64,000 bases of DNA from Gemella sp. GH3 (GTDB lineage Bacteria > Bacillota > Bacilli > Staphylococcales > Gemellaceae). A program made the position numbers and the translations under genes. Below are positions 55,802 to 64,000 of this stretch, in pieces (the first letter of the stretch is position 1; every line of letters begins with the position of its first letter). Where the stretch lies: contig NZ_JACBYC010000029.1 in NCBI RefSeq assembly GCF_013415425.1, positions 1 to 64,000 of the forward strand, written 5' to 3'. The notes below the pieces were generated by a model. That model saw nothing but the letters and a program-made list of their open reading frames with translations, was not told where the DNA came from and ran no database searches.

Positions 55802-56668
55802 TTATGCTTTGTTTCTTGATCCAAAAATATCAATTTTTGAATGAACCATTGCTTTAATTCCTTCAAATCCTGGTTTAAGTAGATTTCTTGGGTCAAATCC
55901 TTTAGGTTTTAAATCTCCATCATTTTCAATATATTTTCTAGTAGCTTCTGCAAAAGCTAATTGACACTCTGTATTAACGTTAACTTTTGATACTCCTAGA
56001 GAGATTGCTTTTTGAATTTGTTCTGTTGGAATACCTGATCCACCATGTAATACTAATGGAATACCTCCTGTCACTTTAGATATTTCTTCTAAAGTTTCAA
56101 AGCTTAATCCTGCCCAATTTTCTGGATATTTTCCGTGAATATTACCAATACCAGCAGCTAAGAAGTCTATTCCTAATTCTGCCATAATTTGACATTCTTT
56201 AGAATCTGCTAATTCTCCTGTTCCGATAACTCCGTCTTCTTCTCCACCTATTGATCCTACTTCACATTCTATTGATAAACCTTTCTCATGAGCTAAAGCA
56301 ATCATTTCTTTAGATTTTTCAATATTTTCTTCAAATGGATAATGTGAACCATCAAACATAACAGAACTAAATCCAGCTTCAATAGCTGCTTTTGTTCCTT
56401 CATATGATCCGTGATCTAAGTGCAAGGCAACTGGTACAGTAATATTCATACTTTCTACCATTGCTTTAACCATATCAGCTACAGTTTTAAAACCTGTCAT
56501 GTACTTAGCAGCACCTTCACTAACACCTAAAATTACTGGACTTTTAGCTTCTTCAGCTGCTTCTAAAATAGCTTTTGTCCACTCTAAGTTATTAATATTG
56601 AAGTGACCTACTGCATATCCTTCTTTTCTTGCTTTTACAAGCATGTCTTTTGCGGGTACTAATACCAT
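55802..56668 (-). CDS. fba: Class II fructose-1,6-bisphosphate aldolase
   Basis: The protein has 288 residues. Zinc ligands appear in ALHLDHGSY (about 80-88), IGNIHGKYPE (about 176-185) and LVLHGGSGIP (about 205-214). It cleaves fructose-1,6-bisphosphate in glycolysis. It is monocistronic: a terminator lies downstream and a gap of over 100 bases upstream. Confidence 0.97.
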   Translation of the reverse strand: MVLVPAKDMLVKARKEGYAVGHFNINNLEWTKAILEAAEEAKSPVILGVSEGAAKYMTGFKTVADMVKAMVESMNITVPVALHLDHGSYEGTKAAIEAGFSSVMFDGSHYPFEENIEKSKEMIALAHEKGLSIECEVGSIGGEEDGVIGTGELADSKECQIMAELGIDFLAAGIGNIHGKYPENWAGLSFETLEEISKVTGGIPLVLHGGSGIPTEQIQKAISLGVSKVNVNTECQLAFAEATRKYIENDGDLKPKGFDPRNLLKPGFEGIKAMVHSKIDIFGSRNKA

Positions 56669-56774
56669 TTTATATATCCTCCTTAATATGTGTATAGCAC
56701 TATATAATATATAATACTACAAAATAAGAAAAAAATAAATATAAATTTTATAAAAAAGATGAAGTTATTTTCAA

Positions 56775-57674
56775 TTAACTTAATCTTTTCAATATTTCAT
56801 TAAAATAATTAGGTAGTTCTGTTTCTATATTAATTAATTTATTACTTATTGGATGTACAAATTCTAATGATTTAGAATGAAGCATCTGTCCATTAGTATC
56901 TAATGTTTTTCTTGGACCATAAACCAAATCTCCTGCTAATGGATATCCTATATACTTCATATGTACTCTTATTTGATGAGTACGCCCAGTTTCTAACTCA
57001 CATTCTAATAAAGTAAATTTTTCAAAGCGATCTATTACTCTAAAATGAGTGATTGCTTTTTTTCCTTCATCTATTATAGCCATTTCTTTTCTTTCGCGAG
57101 GATTCCTAGCTATTGGTGCATCAATTGTCCCGTAATCATGTTTTATATTTCCGTGCACTAATGCGTAATATTTTCTTTTTACTTCTTTATTAGCTATCAT
57201 TTCAGATAATTTTATGTGCGTTTTGTCATTCTTAGCAACTATTAACAACCCTGATGTATCTTTATCTATTCTATGTACTATTCCTGGTCTTATTATACCG
57301 TTTATACTTGATAACTTATCAACGTGGTACATTAAGGCATTAACTAAAGTTCCATTTTTATGCCCTACAGAAGGATGTACAACCATTCCTTTTTCTTTAT
57401 TTACAATTAATAAATCATCATCTTCATAAACAATATTAATTTCTATATTTTCTTTTTTTACATCTAATTCTTCAGGTTCTTTGAATTGAATTGTAATTTT
57501 GTCATTAAATTTAAGTTTATAATTACTTTTTGTATTATTATCGTTTACTAAAATATAGCCTTGACTAATTAAATTTTGTATATTAGTTCTTGATGTATCA
57601 CTAAGCTCAGATATTAAAAATTTATCAAGTCTTATACTAGCATCTTTATTATAAACAATTGTTTTTAATTCCAT
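56775..57674 (-). CDS. RluD/YlyB family 23S rRNA pseudouridine synthase
   Basis: The protein has 299 residues: S4 domain (about 14-75) and RluA-type catalytic domain with the catalytic Asp in HRIDKDTSGLLIVAKN (about 134-149) and GRTHQIRVHMKYIGYPLAGD (about 229-248). It probably makes pseudouridines of the 23S H69 loop. It lies downstream of lspA in many Firmicutes but not here. Confidence 0.92.
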   Translation of the reverse strand: MELKTIVYNKDASIRLDKFLISELSDTSRTNIQNLISQGYILVNDNNTKSNYKLKFNDKITIQFKEPEELDVKKENIEINIVYEDDDLLIVNKEKGMVVHPSVGHKNGTLVNALMYHVDKLSSINGIIRPGIVHRIDKDTSGLLIVAKNDKTHIKLSEMIANKEVKRKYYALVHGNIKHDYGTIDAPIARNPRERKEMAIIDEGKKAITHFRVIDRFEKFTLLECELETGRTHQIRVHMKYIGYPLAGDLVYGPRKTLDTNGQMLHSKSLEFVHPISNKLINIETELPNYFNEILKRLS

Positions 57675-57701
57675 TTTTACCTCCTATAAAATTACAAAAA
57701 T

Positions 57702-57784
57702 AATATGGAGCAAAATAAAGTTAGCATTATAATTAAATTATATTAATAATAAAATATTTTATATACTCTATTTTGTTCCATATT
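57702..57784 (-). terminator. Terminator after yneF, large hairpin
   Basis: Arms 57702-57721 and 57765-57784 (core GGAGCAAAATA / TATTTTGTTCC with mismatches) enclose an AT-rich loop of over 40 bases. It lies between yneF and rluD; the long loop makes the terminator call moderate. Confidence 0.5.
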
Positions 57785-57788
57785 ATAC

Positions 57789-58028
57789 CTATTTTTTATT
57801 TTTTACTGCTTGCTTTTGAGCTTTTTGCATATTGCTCATCATTTGATTAATTTTTTTCTTAGATGGTTTTTGTCCCATTTGTGTCATCATATTCATAATA
57901 ACTTCTTCATTAAGTTGTGGATTTTTTTCCATATAACTCATAAAGTTTTTACGTGCTAGGAAAAAACCTAGAACTGCACCAGCTAAAAAGCATAATGTTG
58001 CTATGATTATTACAATTCCTGTACTCAT
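57789..58028 (-). CDS. YneF family (UPF0154) membrane protein
   Basis: The protein has 79 residues: N-terminal transmembrane helix (about 4-26) followed by the family motif FFLARKNFMSYMEKNPQLNE (about 22-41) and a Met/Lys/Gln-rich tail. Function unknown; widespread in Bacilli. Shares one base with the ynzC-like stop/start junction. Confidence 0.9.
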   Translation of the reverse strand: MSTGIVIIIATLCFLAGAVLGFFLARKNFMSYMEKNPQLNEEVIMNMMTQMGQKPSKKKINQMMSNMQKAQKQAVKNKK

Positions 58029-58240
58029 TATTTATTTCCTTTCTTATGAGGAGTAATATCTTCTCCTTCTTCGTTAATAACTCTAGTATTATCTAATATA
58101 TTTCTCATATTTGCTTTAAAATTTTTCAAATATAACTTTCTATACTTCTCTAATTCAGCAAATTCATCTTCTGTTAATAATCTTTCTTTTTTTATAGTAT
58201 TTAAACTATTAACTTTTTCTATTATTTCTGACATTTCCAT
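58028..58240 (-). CDS. YnzC family (DUF896) protein
   Basis: The protein has 70 residues with KVNSLNTIKKERLLTEDE (about 9-26) and the helical hairpin core EKYRKLYLKNFKANMRNIL (about 31-49), characteristic of DUF896. In B. subtilis ynzC lies in the SOS operon with yneA; here it sits after frr instead, next to yneF. Confidence 0.9.
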   Translation of the reverse strand: MEMSEIIEKVNSLNTIKKERLLTEDEFAELEKYRKLYLKNFKANMRNILDNTRVINEEGEDITPHKKGNK

Positions 58241-58242
58241 AA

Positions 58243-58800
58243 TTAAACGCTCATCAATTCTTCTTGTTTTTCTTTTGTTATTTTGTCAATTTCAGCTATA
58301 AATTTATCAGTTGCTTTTTGAATATCATCTGAATAACCTTTTAAATCATCTTCTGTAATTTGAGAAGCTTTTTCTAATTTTTTTATTGAATCCATAGCAT
58401 CTCTACGTACATTACGAACAGCTACTTTTGAGTTTTCTGATTCTTTTCCAACTTGTTTAGCTAATTCTTTTCTACGCTCTTCAGTCAAAGCGGGGAAAAC
58501 TATTCTAATAACAGTCCCATCATTAGCAGGATTTAATCCTAAATCAGAAGATTGAATAGCTTTTTCTATTTCTTTTAATAAACTTTTTTCGTAAGGTGAT
58601 ATTACCAACATTTTAGGCTCTGGTACAGATATTCCTGCAACTTGATTAATAGGTGTTGGTACACCATAGTACTCAACATTCAGTCTATCAAGAACAGAAG
58701 CATTAGCCTTTCCAGCTCTAATAGAAGCAAGTTCTCTTCTCAAACTTGATATTGCTTTTGTCATTTTTTCTTCTAAACTTAATAAAATTTGCTCAGGCAT
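58243..58800 (-). CDS. frr: Ribosome recycling factor
   Basis: The protein has 185 residues with [20 protein letters not shown] (about 28-47) and [13 protein letters not shown] (about 130-142). It splits post-termination ribosomes with EF-G. It follows pyrH by 13 bases, the standard tsf-pyrH-frr order. Confidence 0.98.
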   Translation of the reverse strand: MPEQILLSLEEKMTKAISSLRRELASIRAGKANASVLDRLNVEYYGVPTPINQVAGISVPEPKMLVISPYEKSLLKEIEKAIQSSDLGLNPANDGTVIRIVFPALTEERRKELAKQVGKESENSKVAVRNVRRDAMDSIKKLEKASQITEDDLKGYSDDIQKATDKFIAEIDKITKEKQEELMSV

Positions 58801-58813
58801 TTTTTGTCTCCTT

Positions 58814-59530
58814 TTATTTCGTTATTATCGTTCCTATATTTTCTTTGTTTACAACTTTTACTATATTATCTTTTTCATCAATAGAAAATACTATTAATGG
58901 CAAATTATTATCCATACAGAAAGTTATTGCAGTAGCATCCATTACAGCTAAACCTTTACTAATAACATCCATATGTTTTAAATCATTGTATTTTGTTGCA
59001 TTTTTTTCTATTTTTGGATCTGCAGAATAAACACCATCAACGCCATTTTTACCCATAAGTATAACTTCTGCATCAATTTCTTTAGCTCTCAAGGCAGCTG
59101 TTGTATCTGTTGAGAAAAATGGATTTCCTATTCCAGCAGCAAAAATAACTACTCGTCCTTTTTCTAAATGTCTAATTGCTCTTCTTCTTATATAAGGCTC
59201 AGCCATAGCTTTCATTTCTACTGATGTTAATACTCTAGTATCTACACTTTTGTGTTCTAGAGAATCTTGAAGTGCCAATGAATTCATCACAGTTGCTAAC
59301 ATTCCCATAGAATCAGCAGTAGGACGTTCCATACCTAACTCTTCTCCTGTTTTGCCTCTCCATATATTTCCGCCACCAACAACTATGGCTACTTCAACAC
59401 CTTGCTTTACAACTCTAACTATTTGATCAGTTATTTTATTAACAACTAATGGATCTATTCCAAATCCTTTACTTCCTGCTAATGCTTCTCCACTAAGCTT
59501 TAAAAGTACTCTTTTATACTGATGCGACAT
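58814..59530 (-). CDS. pyrH: Uridylate kinase
   Basis: The protein has 238 residues from ATG 59530, which has AGGAGG nine bases upstream; the frame extends to 59566 but that part overlaps the tsf-pyrH hairpin. Motifs: [12 protein letters not shown] (about 8-19), [10 protein letters not shown] (about 49-58) and [16 protein letters not shown]. It phosphorylates UMP to UDP. Confidence 0.97.
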   Translation of the reverse strand: MSHQYKRVLLKLSGEALAGSKGFGIDPLVVNKITDQIVRVVKQGVEVAIVVGGGNIWRGKTGEELGMERPTADSMGMLATVMNSLALQDSLEHKSVDTRVLTSVEMKAMAEPYIRRRAIRHLEKGRVVIFAAGIGNPFFSTDTTAALRAKEIDAEVILMGKNGVDGVYSADPKIEKNATKYNDLKHMDVISKGLAVMDATAITFCMDNNLPLIVFSIDEKDNIVKVVNKENIGTIITK

Positions 59531-59552
59531 TTGTAATATCCTCCTATTTTGT

Positions 59553-59586
59553 AAAAAAGCACACACGAAAAAGTGTATGCTTTTTT
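59553..59586 (-). terminator. Terminator or attenuator between tsf and pyrH
   Basis: Arms AAAAAAGCACACAC (59553-59566) and GTGTATGCTTTTTT (59573-59586) pair with a two-base mismatch region and a six-base loop, followed by a T run on the minus strand. It falls inside the conserved rpsB-tsf-pyrH-frr order, so partial readthrough is likely. Confidence 0.8.
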
Positions 59587-59590
59587 AATA

Positions 59591-60472
59591 TTAGTTTCCT
59601 CTTACTTGACTCATAACTTCTTCTGCAAAGTTATCTTCTTTTTTCTCGATTCCTTCACCTACTTCGTATCTAACGAATTTAGTAAGTTTTCCACCTTTAG
59701 AAGCTACAAATTTTTCTACTGTAAGACTATCATCTTTAACAAATTTTTGCTTAGCTAAACATATTTCTTCTAAATATTTGTTTAATCTACCAACTATCAT
59801 TTTTTCAACAATATTAGCAGGTTTTCCTTCATTTAAAGCTTGCTCTGAAAGAACTTTTTTCTCGTGCTCTAATTCTTCTTGTGGAACTTCTGTAGAATCT
59901 AAGTATTTTGGATTAAGTGCTGCTACATGCATTGCAACATCTTTTGCTACTTCTTCATCATTAATTCCTTCTACAAGTGTAAGAACTCCGATTCTTCCCC
60001 CCATATGAGAGTAAGTTCCAAATACATCTGCATCAGTCTTAGTTACAATTTCAAATCTTCTTAATGATAATTTTTCTCCAATTGTAGCTATTCCATTGTT
60101 GATAACACTCTCAATATTACCATCTCCAACTTTAACTTCTAAAGCTTCTTCAACTGTTTTTGGTTCGTTTGCTAATATCGCATTAGCTACTTCCTTAACT
60201 AAGTCAACAAATTTATCATTCTTAGCTACGAAATCTGTTTCTGAATTGATTTCTAATACCAATGCTTTGTTTCCTTCTGTTGCTAAGTATGTAATACCTT
60301 CAGCAGCAATACGATCTGCTTTTTTAGCAGCTTTAGCTATACCATTTTCTCTTAAGTAATCAATAGCTGCTTCCATATCTCCATTAGTTGCTTCTAGTGC
60401 TTTCTTACAATCCATCATTCCAGCACCAGTACGTTCTCTTAATTCTTTAACTTGACTAGCTGTTATAGCCAT
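59591..60472 (-). CDS. tsf: Elongation factor Ts
   Basis: The protein has 293 residues with [19 protein letters not shown] (about 8-26) and the second signature near [15 protein letters not shown] (about 74-88). It is the nucleotide exchange factor of EF-Tu. It follows rpsB by 72 bases. Confidence 0.99.
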   Translation of the reverse strand: MAITASQVKELRERTGAGMMDCKKALEATNGDMEAAIDYLRENGIAKAAKKADRIAAEGITYLATEGNKALVLEINSETDFVAKNDKFVDLVKEVANAILANEPKTVEEALEVKVGDGNIESVINNGIATIGEKLSLRRFEIVTKTDADVFGTYSHMGGRIGVLTLVEGINDEEVAKDVAMHVAALNPKYLDSTEVPQEELEHEKKVLSEQALNEGKPANIVEKMIVGRLNKYLEEICLAKQKFVKDDSLTVEKFVASKGGKLTKFVRYEVGEGIEKKEDNFAEEVMSQVRGN

Positions 60473-60544
60473 AGGTGTTCCTCCATATATAAATATTTTT
60501 TATTTAACAAGTAATATGTAGAAATACTACTTATATGATTAAAA

Positions 60545-61279
60545 TTATTCTTCTTCTGAAACTACTACTTCTGATTCTTCTACAACTTCTTCTATATTTC
60601 CTTCGTTGTAAGAAACAAATGCATCTGCCATTTTAGCTGTTAATAATTTTACTGCACGAATAGCATCATCGTTAGCTGGAATTACATAATCTACATCATC
60701 AGGATCACAGTTAGTATCAACGATACCTACTACAGGTATTCCTAATTTTTTAGCTTCTGCAATAGCATTGTGTTCTTTCTTAGGATCAACTACGAACATT
60801 GCATCTGGCATAGTTCTCATTTCTCTAATTCCACCTAAGAATTTATTTAATTTATCATATTCTTTTCTTAATTCAATAACTTCTTTTTTAGGTAATACTT
60901 CAAATACACCTTCTTCTTCCATTTTTTCAATTTCAGAAATTCTATCAATACGACCTTTGATAGTTTTATAGTTAGTTAAAGTTCCACCTAACCAACGGTG
61001 ATTGATGTAGTATTGTCCTGAACGCTCAGCTTCTTCTTTTATAGCTTCTTGAGCTTGTTTTTTTGTACCTACAAACAGCATTTTTCCACCTTGATCTGCA
61101 ATTGATTTTACAAATTCATAAGCTTCATCAACTTTTTTAACTGTTTTTTGTAAGTCAATAATATATATTCCATTTCTTTCTGTAAATATATATTTGTCCA
61201 TTTTTGGATTCCATCTTCTAGTTTGGTGACCGAAGTGTACCCCTGCTTCTAATAATTGTTTCATTGAAATAACTGGCAT
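60545..61279 (-). CDS. rpsB: 30S ribosomal protein S2
   Basis: The protein has 244 residues with [19 protein letters not shown] (about 9-27) and [20 protein letters not shown] (about 180-199), plus an acidic C-terminus. Strong ribosome site AAGGAGGAGAA. A structured leader of about 125 bases precedes it. Confidence 0.99.
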   Translation of the reverse strand: MPVISMKQLLEAGVHFGHQTRRWNPKMDKYIFTERNGIYIIDLQKTVKKVDEAYEFVKSIADQGGKMLFVGTKKQAQEAIKEEAERSGQYYINHRWLGGTLTNYKTIKGRIDRISEIEKMEEEGVFEVLPKKEVIELRKEYDKLNKFLGGIREMRTMPDAMFVVDPKKEHNAIAEAKKLGIPVVGIVDTNCDPDDVDYVIPANDDAIRAVKLLTAKMADAFVSYNEGNIEEVVEESEVVVSEEE

Positions 61280-61405
61280 AGTTATTCTCCTCCTTGGTTT
61301 TTTCCTCCAGTATTTTCATATTAATTGTAGACAAATGCACCAAACAATTAATCTAATACTGTGTGTGTTATTTTTTATCAACTTATATGTGTAAATAAGC
61401 CAACG
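61280..61405 (-). promoter_or_regulatory. Structured 5' leader of rpsB-tsf
   Basis: Between the predicted start (about 61405) and the ATG two nested stems can be read: CAGTATT (minus strand; 61355-61361) with AATACTG (61308-61314), and an inner ATTAATTGT / ACAATTAAT pair (61344-61352 with 61320-61328) around a 15-base loop. Leaders of this kind before rpsB mediate S2 autoregulation in other bacteria. The 328-base gap to the metal operon otherwise holds the two divergent promoters. Confidence 0.5.
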
Positions 61406-61411
61406 TTATTA

Positions 61412-61440
61412 ATTATAAATGAAGATAAAATAAAAATCAA
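61412..61440 (-). promoter_or_regulatory. Promoter of rpsB-tsf
   Basis: Minus strand: -35 TTGATT (61435-61440), 17-base spacer, -10 TATAAT (61412-61417). Confidence 0.7.
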
Positions 61441-61536
61441 GTATTTATTGCCATTATATGAAATTTAATTACAATTTTAAAATTAATTTTATTTTCTATG
61501 AACTAATCAACATATTAAAAATATATTAGTTATATC

Positions 61537-61565
61537 TTGATTTTTATAAAAAAAAGTATTATAAT
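61537..61565 (+). promoter_or_regulatory. Promoter of the metal-uptake operon
   Basis: -35 TTGATT (61537-61542), 17-base spacer, -10 TATAAT (61560-61565). The expected start near 61572 coincides with a Zur-like inverted repeat. Confidence 0.75.
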
Positions 61566-61570
61566 ATAAA

Positions 61571-61585
61571 ACGTAACAATTACGA
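61571..61585 (+). promoter_or_regulatory. Zur-like operator ACGTAACAATTACGA
   Basis: The site has CGTAA and TTACG arms separated by three bases, differing from the Bacilli Zur core TCGTAATNATTACGA at two positions. It overlaps the transcription start, where a repressor would block initiation. This supports zinc control of the operon. Confidence 0.6.
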
Positions 61586-61607
61586 AATAAGAAAGGAAAT
61601 TTTTAGT

Positions 61608-62573
61608 ATGTCAAAAACTTTTAAAATATTGACAATTATTACTTCTATAATTATAATGTTAACAGCTTGTAGTTCAAAATCTACATCTAATAATAAAATT
61701 AAAATAGTGTCTTCTATAAATTTTTATTCAGAAGTTGCTAAAAACATAGCTCAAGATAAAGCAGAAGTGGTTTCTATAATAGAGAGTAGCAATATTGATC
61801 CTCATGATTTTGAACCCTCTGCTAATGATGCAAAAAAAGTTTCTGACGCTAATATAGCGATTTATAATGGTGGAGGATACGATTCGTGGTTCGAAAAACT
61901 TACAAATAACAACAATAATATAACTAAAATTGATGCTGCTAAATTAATCAATCTAAATGATGGAGATAATGAGCATATTTGGTACAATCCTCAAGTGTTA
62001 AAAAATGTTGCAGAACAATTAACAGAAGAACTAGCAAAAAAGGATAATGCTAATAAAGATTTCTACATCAAAAATAAAGAAGAATATATAAAGGAATTAA
62101 ATAGAATAGAAGAAAAAATTTCTTCACTAAAATCTAAATCTGAAGGAAAAGTAGTTTTAACAACAGAACCAGTATTTGAGTACGCTGTAAAACAACTTAA
62201 CCTTAAAACTACAGATGCTATTGACAGATTAGCAAAAGCTACATCACAAGGAAACGATCCATCCCCAAAAGATTTAAAACAAATACAAGAAGATATTAAA
62301 AATCATAAAATAACATTTATTGTAAATAATACTCAAACAACAAATAAAACAGTTGAAGGAATTATATCCTTAGCTAATGAACATAAAATACCTATTCTAA
62401 ATGTTTCTGAATCTAAGCCAACTGACAAGACTTATATTGAATGGATGATTGATCAATATAACGCTCTTGAAAAAATATTAGACAGCGGTATTGGAGAAGA
62501 AGCGTATCATCAAGAAAATGCAAAAGAAAGTCATTCACATAATCACGATCACGACCATGACCACAACCATTAA
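61608..62573 (+). CDS. Metal-binding lipoprotein of a zinc/manganese ABC importer
   Basis: The protein has 321 residues. The signal peptide ends in lipobox LTAC (Cys21). The cluster 9 metal-binding fold shows likely ligands His66 (IDPHDFEP), His123 (NEHIWYNP) and Glu187 (TTEPVFEYA), and a C-terminal His-rich tail (311-321, HNHDHDHDHNH). The tail and the upstream Zur-like box favour zinc; Glu at the third position is also known in Mn-binding relatives. It belongs to the TroA_b-like subgroup with NGGGYDSW. First gene of the operon with the ATPase and permease. Confidence 0.85.
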   Translation: MSKTFKILTIITSIIIMLTACSSKSTSNNKIKIVSSINFYSEVAKNIAQDKAEVVSIIESSNIDPHDFEPSANDAKKVSDANIAIYNGGGYDSWFEKLTNNNNNITKIDAAKLINLNDGDNEHIWYNPQVLKNVAEQLTEELAKKDNANKDFYIKNKEEYIKELNRIEEKISSLKSKSEGKVVLTTEPVFEYAVKQLNLKTTDAIDRLAKATSQGNDPSPKDLKQIQEDIKNHKITFIVNNTQTTNKTVEGIISLANEHKIPILNVSESKPTDKTYIEWMIDQYNALEKILDSGIGEEAYHQENAKESHSHNHDHDHDHNH

Positions 62574-62649
62574 TTAAAAATTTAAGTGGGAGCTAGACTA
62601 ACATAAATTATATTTTAGTCGCTCCCATTTGTATTTAGAAAGGAGATAT

Positions 62650-63369
62650 ATGGAGAAATTAGAAATTAATAACATTAAAATAAAAGTAGGGAATAAAATT
62701 TTGCAAGAAGATATTTCTTTTGTTGCAAAAGAAGGAGAAATTATTGCAATCATAGGAGAAAACGGAGTAGGAAAAACTTCTCTACTAAAAAATATAATAT
62801 TAGAATTAAACAATAAACAAAGTGAATTTTTAAAAATTCATACATCTAACAAAAAACTTGGATATGTACCACAGTTTAGAGATTTTAATGATGAAGTTCC
62901 ATTATCTGTCTATGACTTTCTTACATTACCTTTAAAACAAAAAATCTTTCCTTGGTTATCAAAAAAAGAAATTATAAAATTAAATAATACAATGAAAACT
63001 ATGAAAATTGAACATTTAAAAAATAAACGCATAGGTACTTTATCAGGTGGGGAGCGTCAAAGAGTTTACTTAGCTCAAGCTCTTATTATAGATCCTAAAA
63101 TAATACTACTTGATGAATTCACATCAAATCTTGATAAAAAAAGTGAAATTGATTGTATGAAACTTGTCACAGAAATAACGAAAAACAATAAATTAATTAC
63201 TCTTTGTATAACTCATGAGCTATCCTTGATAGACAAAAAATATGTTGATAAGATATTATACCTAGATAAGGATAACTATACTTTTATTGATATAGAAGAA
63301 TATAAAAATCATGAACAATTATTTAAATTATGTAAACATTGCGCAGGAGATAAAAATATATATGTTTAG
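62650..63369 (+). CDS. ATP-binding subunit of the zinc/manganese ABC importer
   Basis: The protein has 239 residues from ATG 62650, preceded by AAAGGAG; the longer frame from 62629 lacks a site. ABC ATPase: Walker A GENGVGKTS (about 36-44), signature LSGGERQR (about 136-143), Walker B IILLDEF (about 156-162), His switch CITHEL. The last residues (LCKHCAGD) contain His/Cys. The next gene starts inside its stop region. Confidence 0.92.
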   Translation: MEKLEINNIKIKVGNKILQEDISFVAKEGEIIAIIGENGVGKTSLLKNIILELNNKQSEFLKIHTSNKKLGYVPQFRDFNDEVPLSVYDFLTLPLKQKIFPWLSKKEIIKLNNTMKTMKIEHLKNKRIGTLSGGERQRVYLAQALIIDPKIILLDEFTSNLDKKSEIDCMKLVTEITKNNKLITLCITHELSLIDKKYVDKILYLDKDNYTFIDIEEYKNHEQLFKLCKHCAGDKNIYV

Positions 63370-64000
63370 TTATGAATTTATGCAGAATGCATTTATAAGT
63401 GGAACTATAGTAGCTATTATGTGTGGCTTTATAGGTGTTTTTGTTATGGCACGAAATATGTCATTTATTTCACATACTCTTTCTCACGTAGGATTTTCTG
63501 GAGCAGCATTTGCAGTGTTTTTAGGAATAAACCCTATATATGGATTATTAATATTTACTATGACAATGTCATATATAGTAGGTCATCTAAGTTCAAAAGC
63601 GTTTCGTAGAGAAGCTACTGTTAGTGTTATGTTAGGGATTTTTCTAGGATTAGGTTTATTATTCTTGTCACTTACACCTAAAAGTACTAGTTATGTAAAT
63701 AGTATTTTATTCGGAAGTGTTGTATCTATAACTCGCTCAGATGTTAAAATTATTTTTTCTTTAGCTATTTTTGTTATTTTGGCTTTACTGTTGTTTTATA
63801 GAGTTCTAAAGTTTGATTCCTTTGATCATATAGGGGCTTCTTCATTAGGAATAAACACAAAATTAGTATCTATTTTCTTTTTAATATTATTATCAATAGC
63901 AATTAGTATTACTGTTCCTATAGTAGGAGCTCTACTAATGTTTATTCTACTTACTGTTCCTGCTAGTGCAGCAAGGTACTTAACTACAAATATTGCAAAA
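63362..64000 (+). CDS. Membrane permease of the zinc/manganese ABC importer, cut by the right edge
   Basis: ATG at 63362 overlaps the ATPase stop by eight bases; 213 codons are visible and the C-terminus is missing. ABC-3 family: FISHTLSHVGFSGAA (about 35-49), FGSVVSITRSDV (about 117-128) and PIVGALLMFILLTVPASAA (about 184-202). About seven helices so far. It forms the import channel with the ATPase and lipoprotein. Confidence 0.92.
   Translation, partial: MFSYEFMQNAFISGTIVAIMCGFIGVFVMARNMSFISHTLSHVGFSGAAFAVFLGINPIYGLLIFTMTMSYIVGHLSSKAFRREATVSVMLGIFLGLGLLFLSLTPKSTSYVNSILFGSVVSITRSDVKIIFSLAIFVILALLLFYRVLKFDSFDHIGASSLGINTKLVSIFFLILLSIAISITVPIVGALLMFILLTVPASAARYLTTNIAK

Noticed and set aside
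60508-60535. Hairpin between rpsB and tsf
   Set aside because: Arms are short and mismatched and no T run follows on the minus strand, so not called a terminator.
63421-63609. 62-codon plus-strand frame near the right edge
   Set aside because: It lies in another frame inside the ABC-3 permease, whose motifs are clear in the 63362 frame.

Overview
The window is 64 kb of very AT-rich chromosome with tightly packed genes. The gene set is that of a low-GC Gram-positive bacterium of the class Bacilli: YlxM-Ffh, DnaD, RecD2, IreB, YneF/YnzC, comG, cydABCD, ClpX-Lon-EngB, and a 6S RNA beside the YrvM/TcdA gene. The small, AT-rich, housekeeping-dominated layout suggests Gemella or a close relative. 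That is an inference from gene content and base composition, not a database match. Almost everything is on the minus strand. The plus strand carries only recD2, an S24 (LexA-like) repressor, a rhodanese and a zinc/manganese transporter operon cut by the right edge.

Layout by region. 1-3.6 kb: a secreted leucine-rich-repeat protein (cut by the left edge) follows a membrane GT-C glycosyltransferase and a GtrB/DPM-like GT2 enzyme. 3.6-7.2 kb: Sua5 and the energising module of an ECF vitamin transporter (EcfA1, EcfA2, EcfT; no S-component). 7.2-11.1 kb: ylxM-ffh-trmL-fhs. 11.2-14.1 kb: asnS-dnaD-nth-lspA. 14.4-18.6 kb: clpX-lon-engB. 18.7-24.4 kb: a nine-gene run nif3-mntR-thyA-folA-degV-ireB-ruvX-yrzB-mltG. 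24.6-28.5 kb: recD2, a lipoprotein of unknown function and gpmA. 28.5-29.5 kb: a self-cleaving S24 repressor divergent from a 37-residue membrane peptide. 29.5-34.7 kb: trmH-corA-DUF1146, rhodanese, rplM-rpsI and gltX. 34.8-39.0 kb: the comG competence pseudopilus operon and an XRE regulator. 39.1-43.2 kb: tcdA, 6S RNA and uvrA. 43.3-49.2 kb: cytochrome bd (cydABDC). 49.3-55.6 kb: tlyA-recN-ylbF-like-rsgA-rpe-thiN-tauE-DUF1634. 55.8-61.4 kb: fba, rluD, then rpsB-tsf and pyrH-frr-ynzC-yneF. 61.5-64 kb: a metal-uptake ABC operon behind a Zur-like box.

The most notable points are these. (1) comGB appears to be broken: its natural ATG with a good Shine-Dalgarno site lies inside the 3' end of comGA, and codon 27 is an in-frame TAA, so competence pilus assembly may be impaired in this strain. 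(2) The S24 repressor retains its Ala-Gly cleavage site and Ser/Lys dyad, and faces a tiny unannotated transmembrane peptide across promoter-embedded inverted repeats. This looks like a candidate damage-inducible module. (3) Several regulatory sites can be read directly: a Zur-like box at the start of the metal operon, structured leaders before rpsB and rplM, a palindrome before cydA, and many canonical -35/-10 pairs with 17-bp spacing. I found no tRNA, rRNA, CRISPR array, transposase, prophage or T-box.
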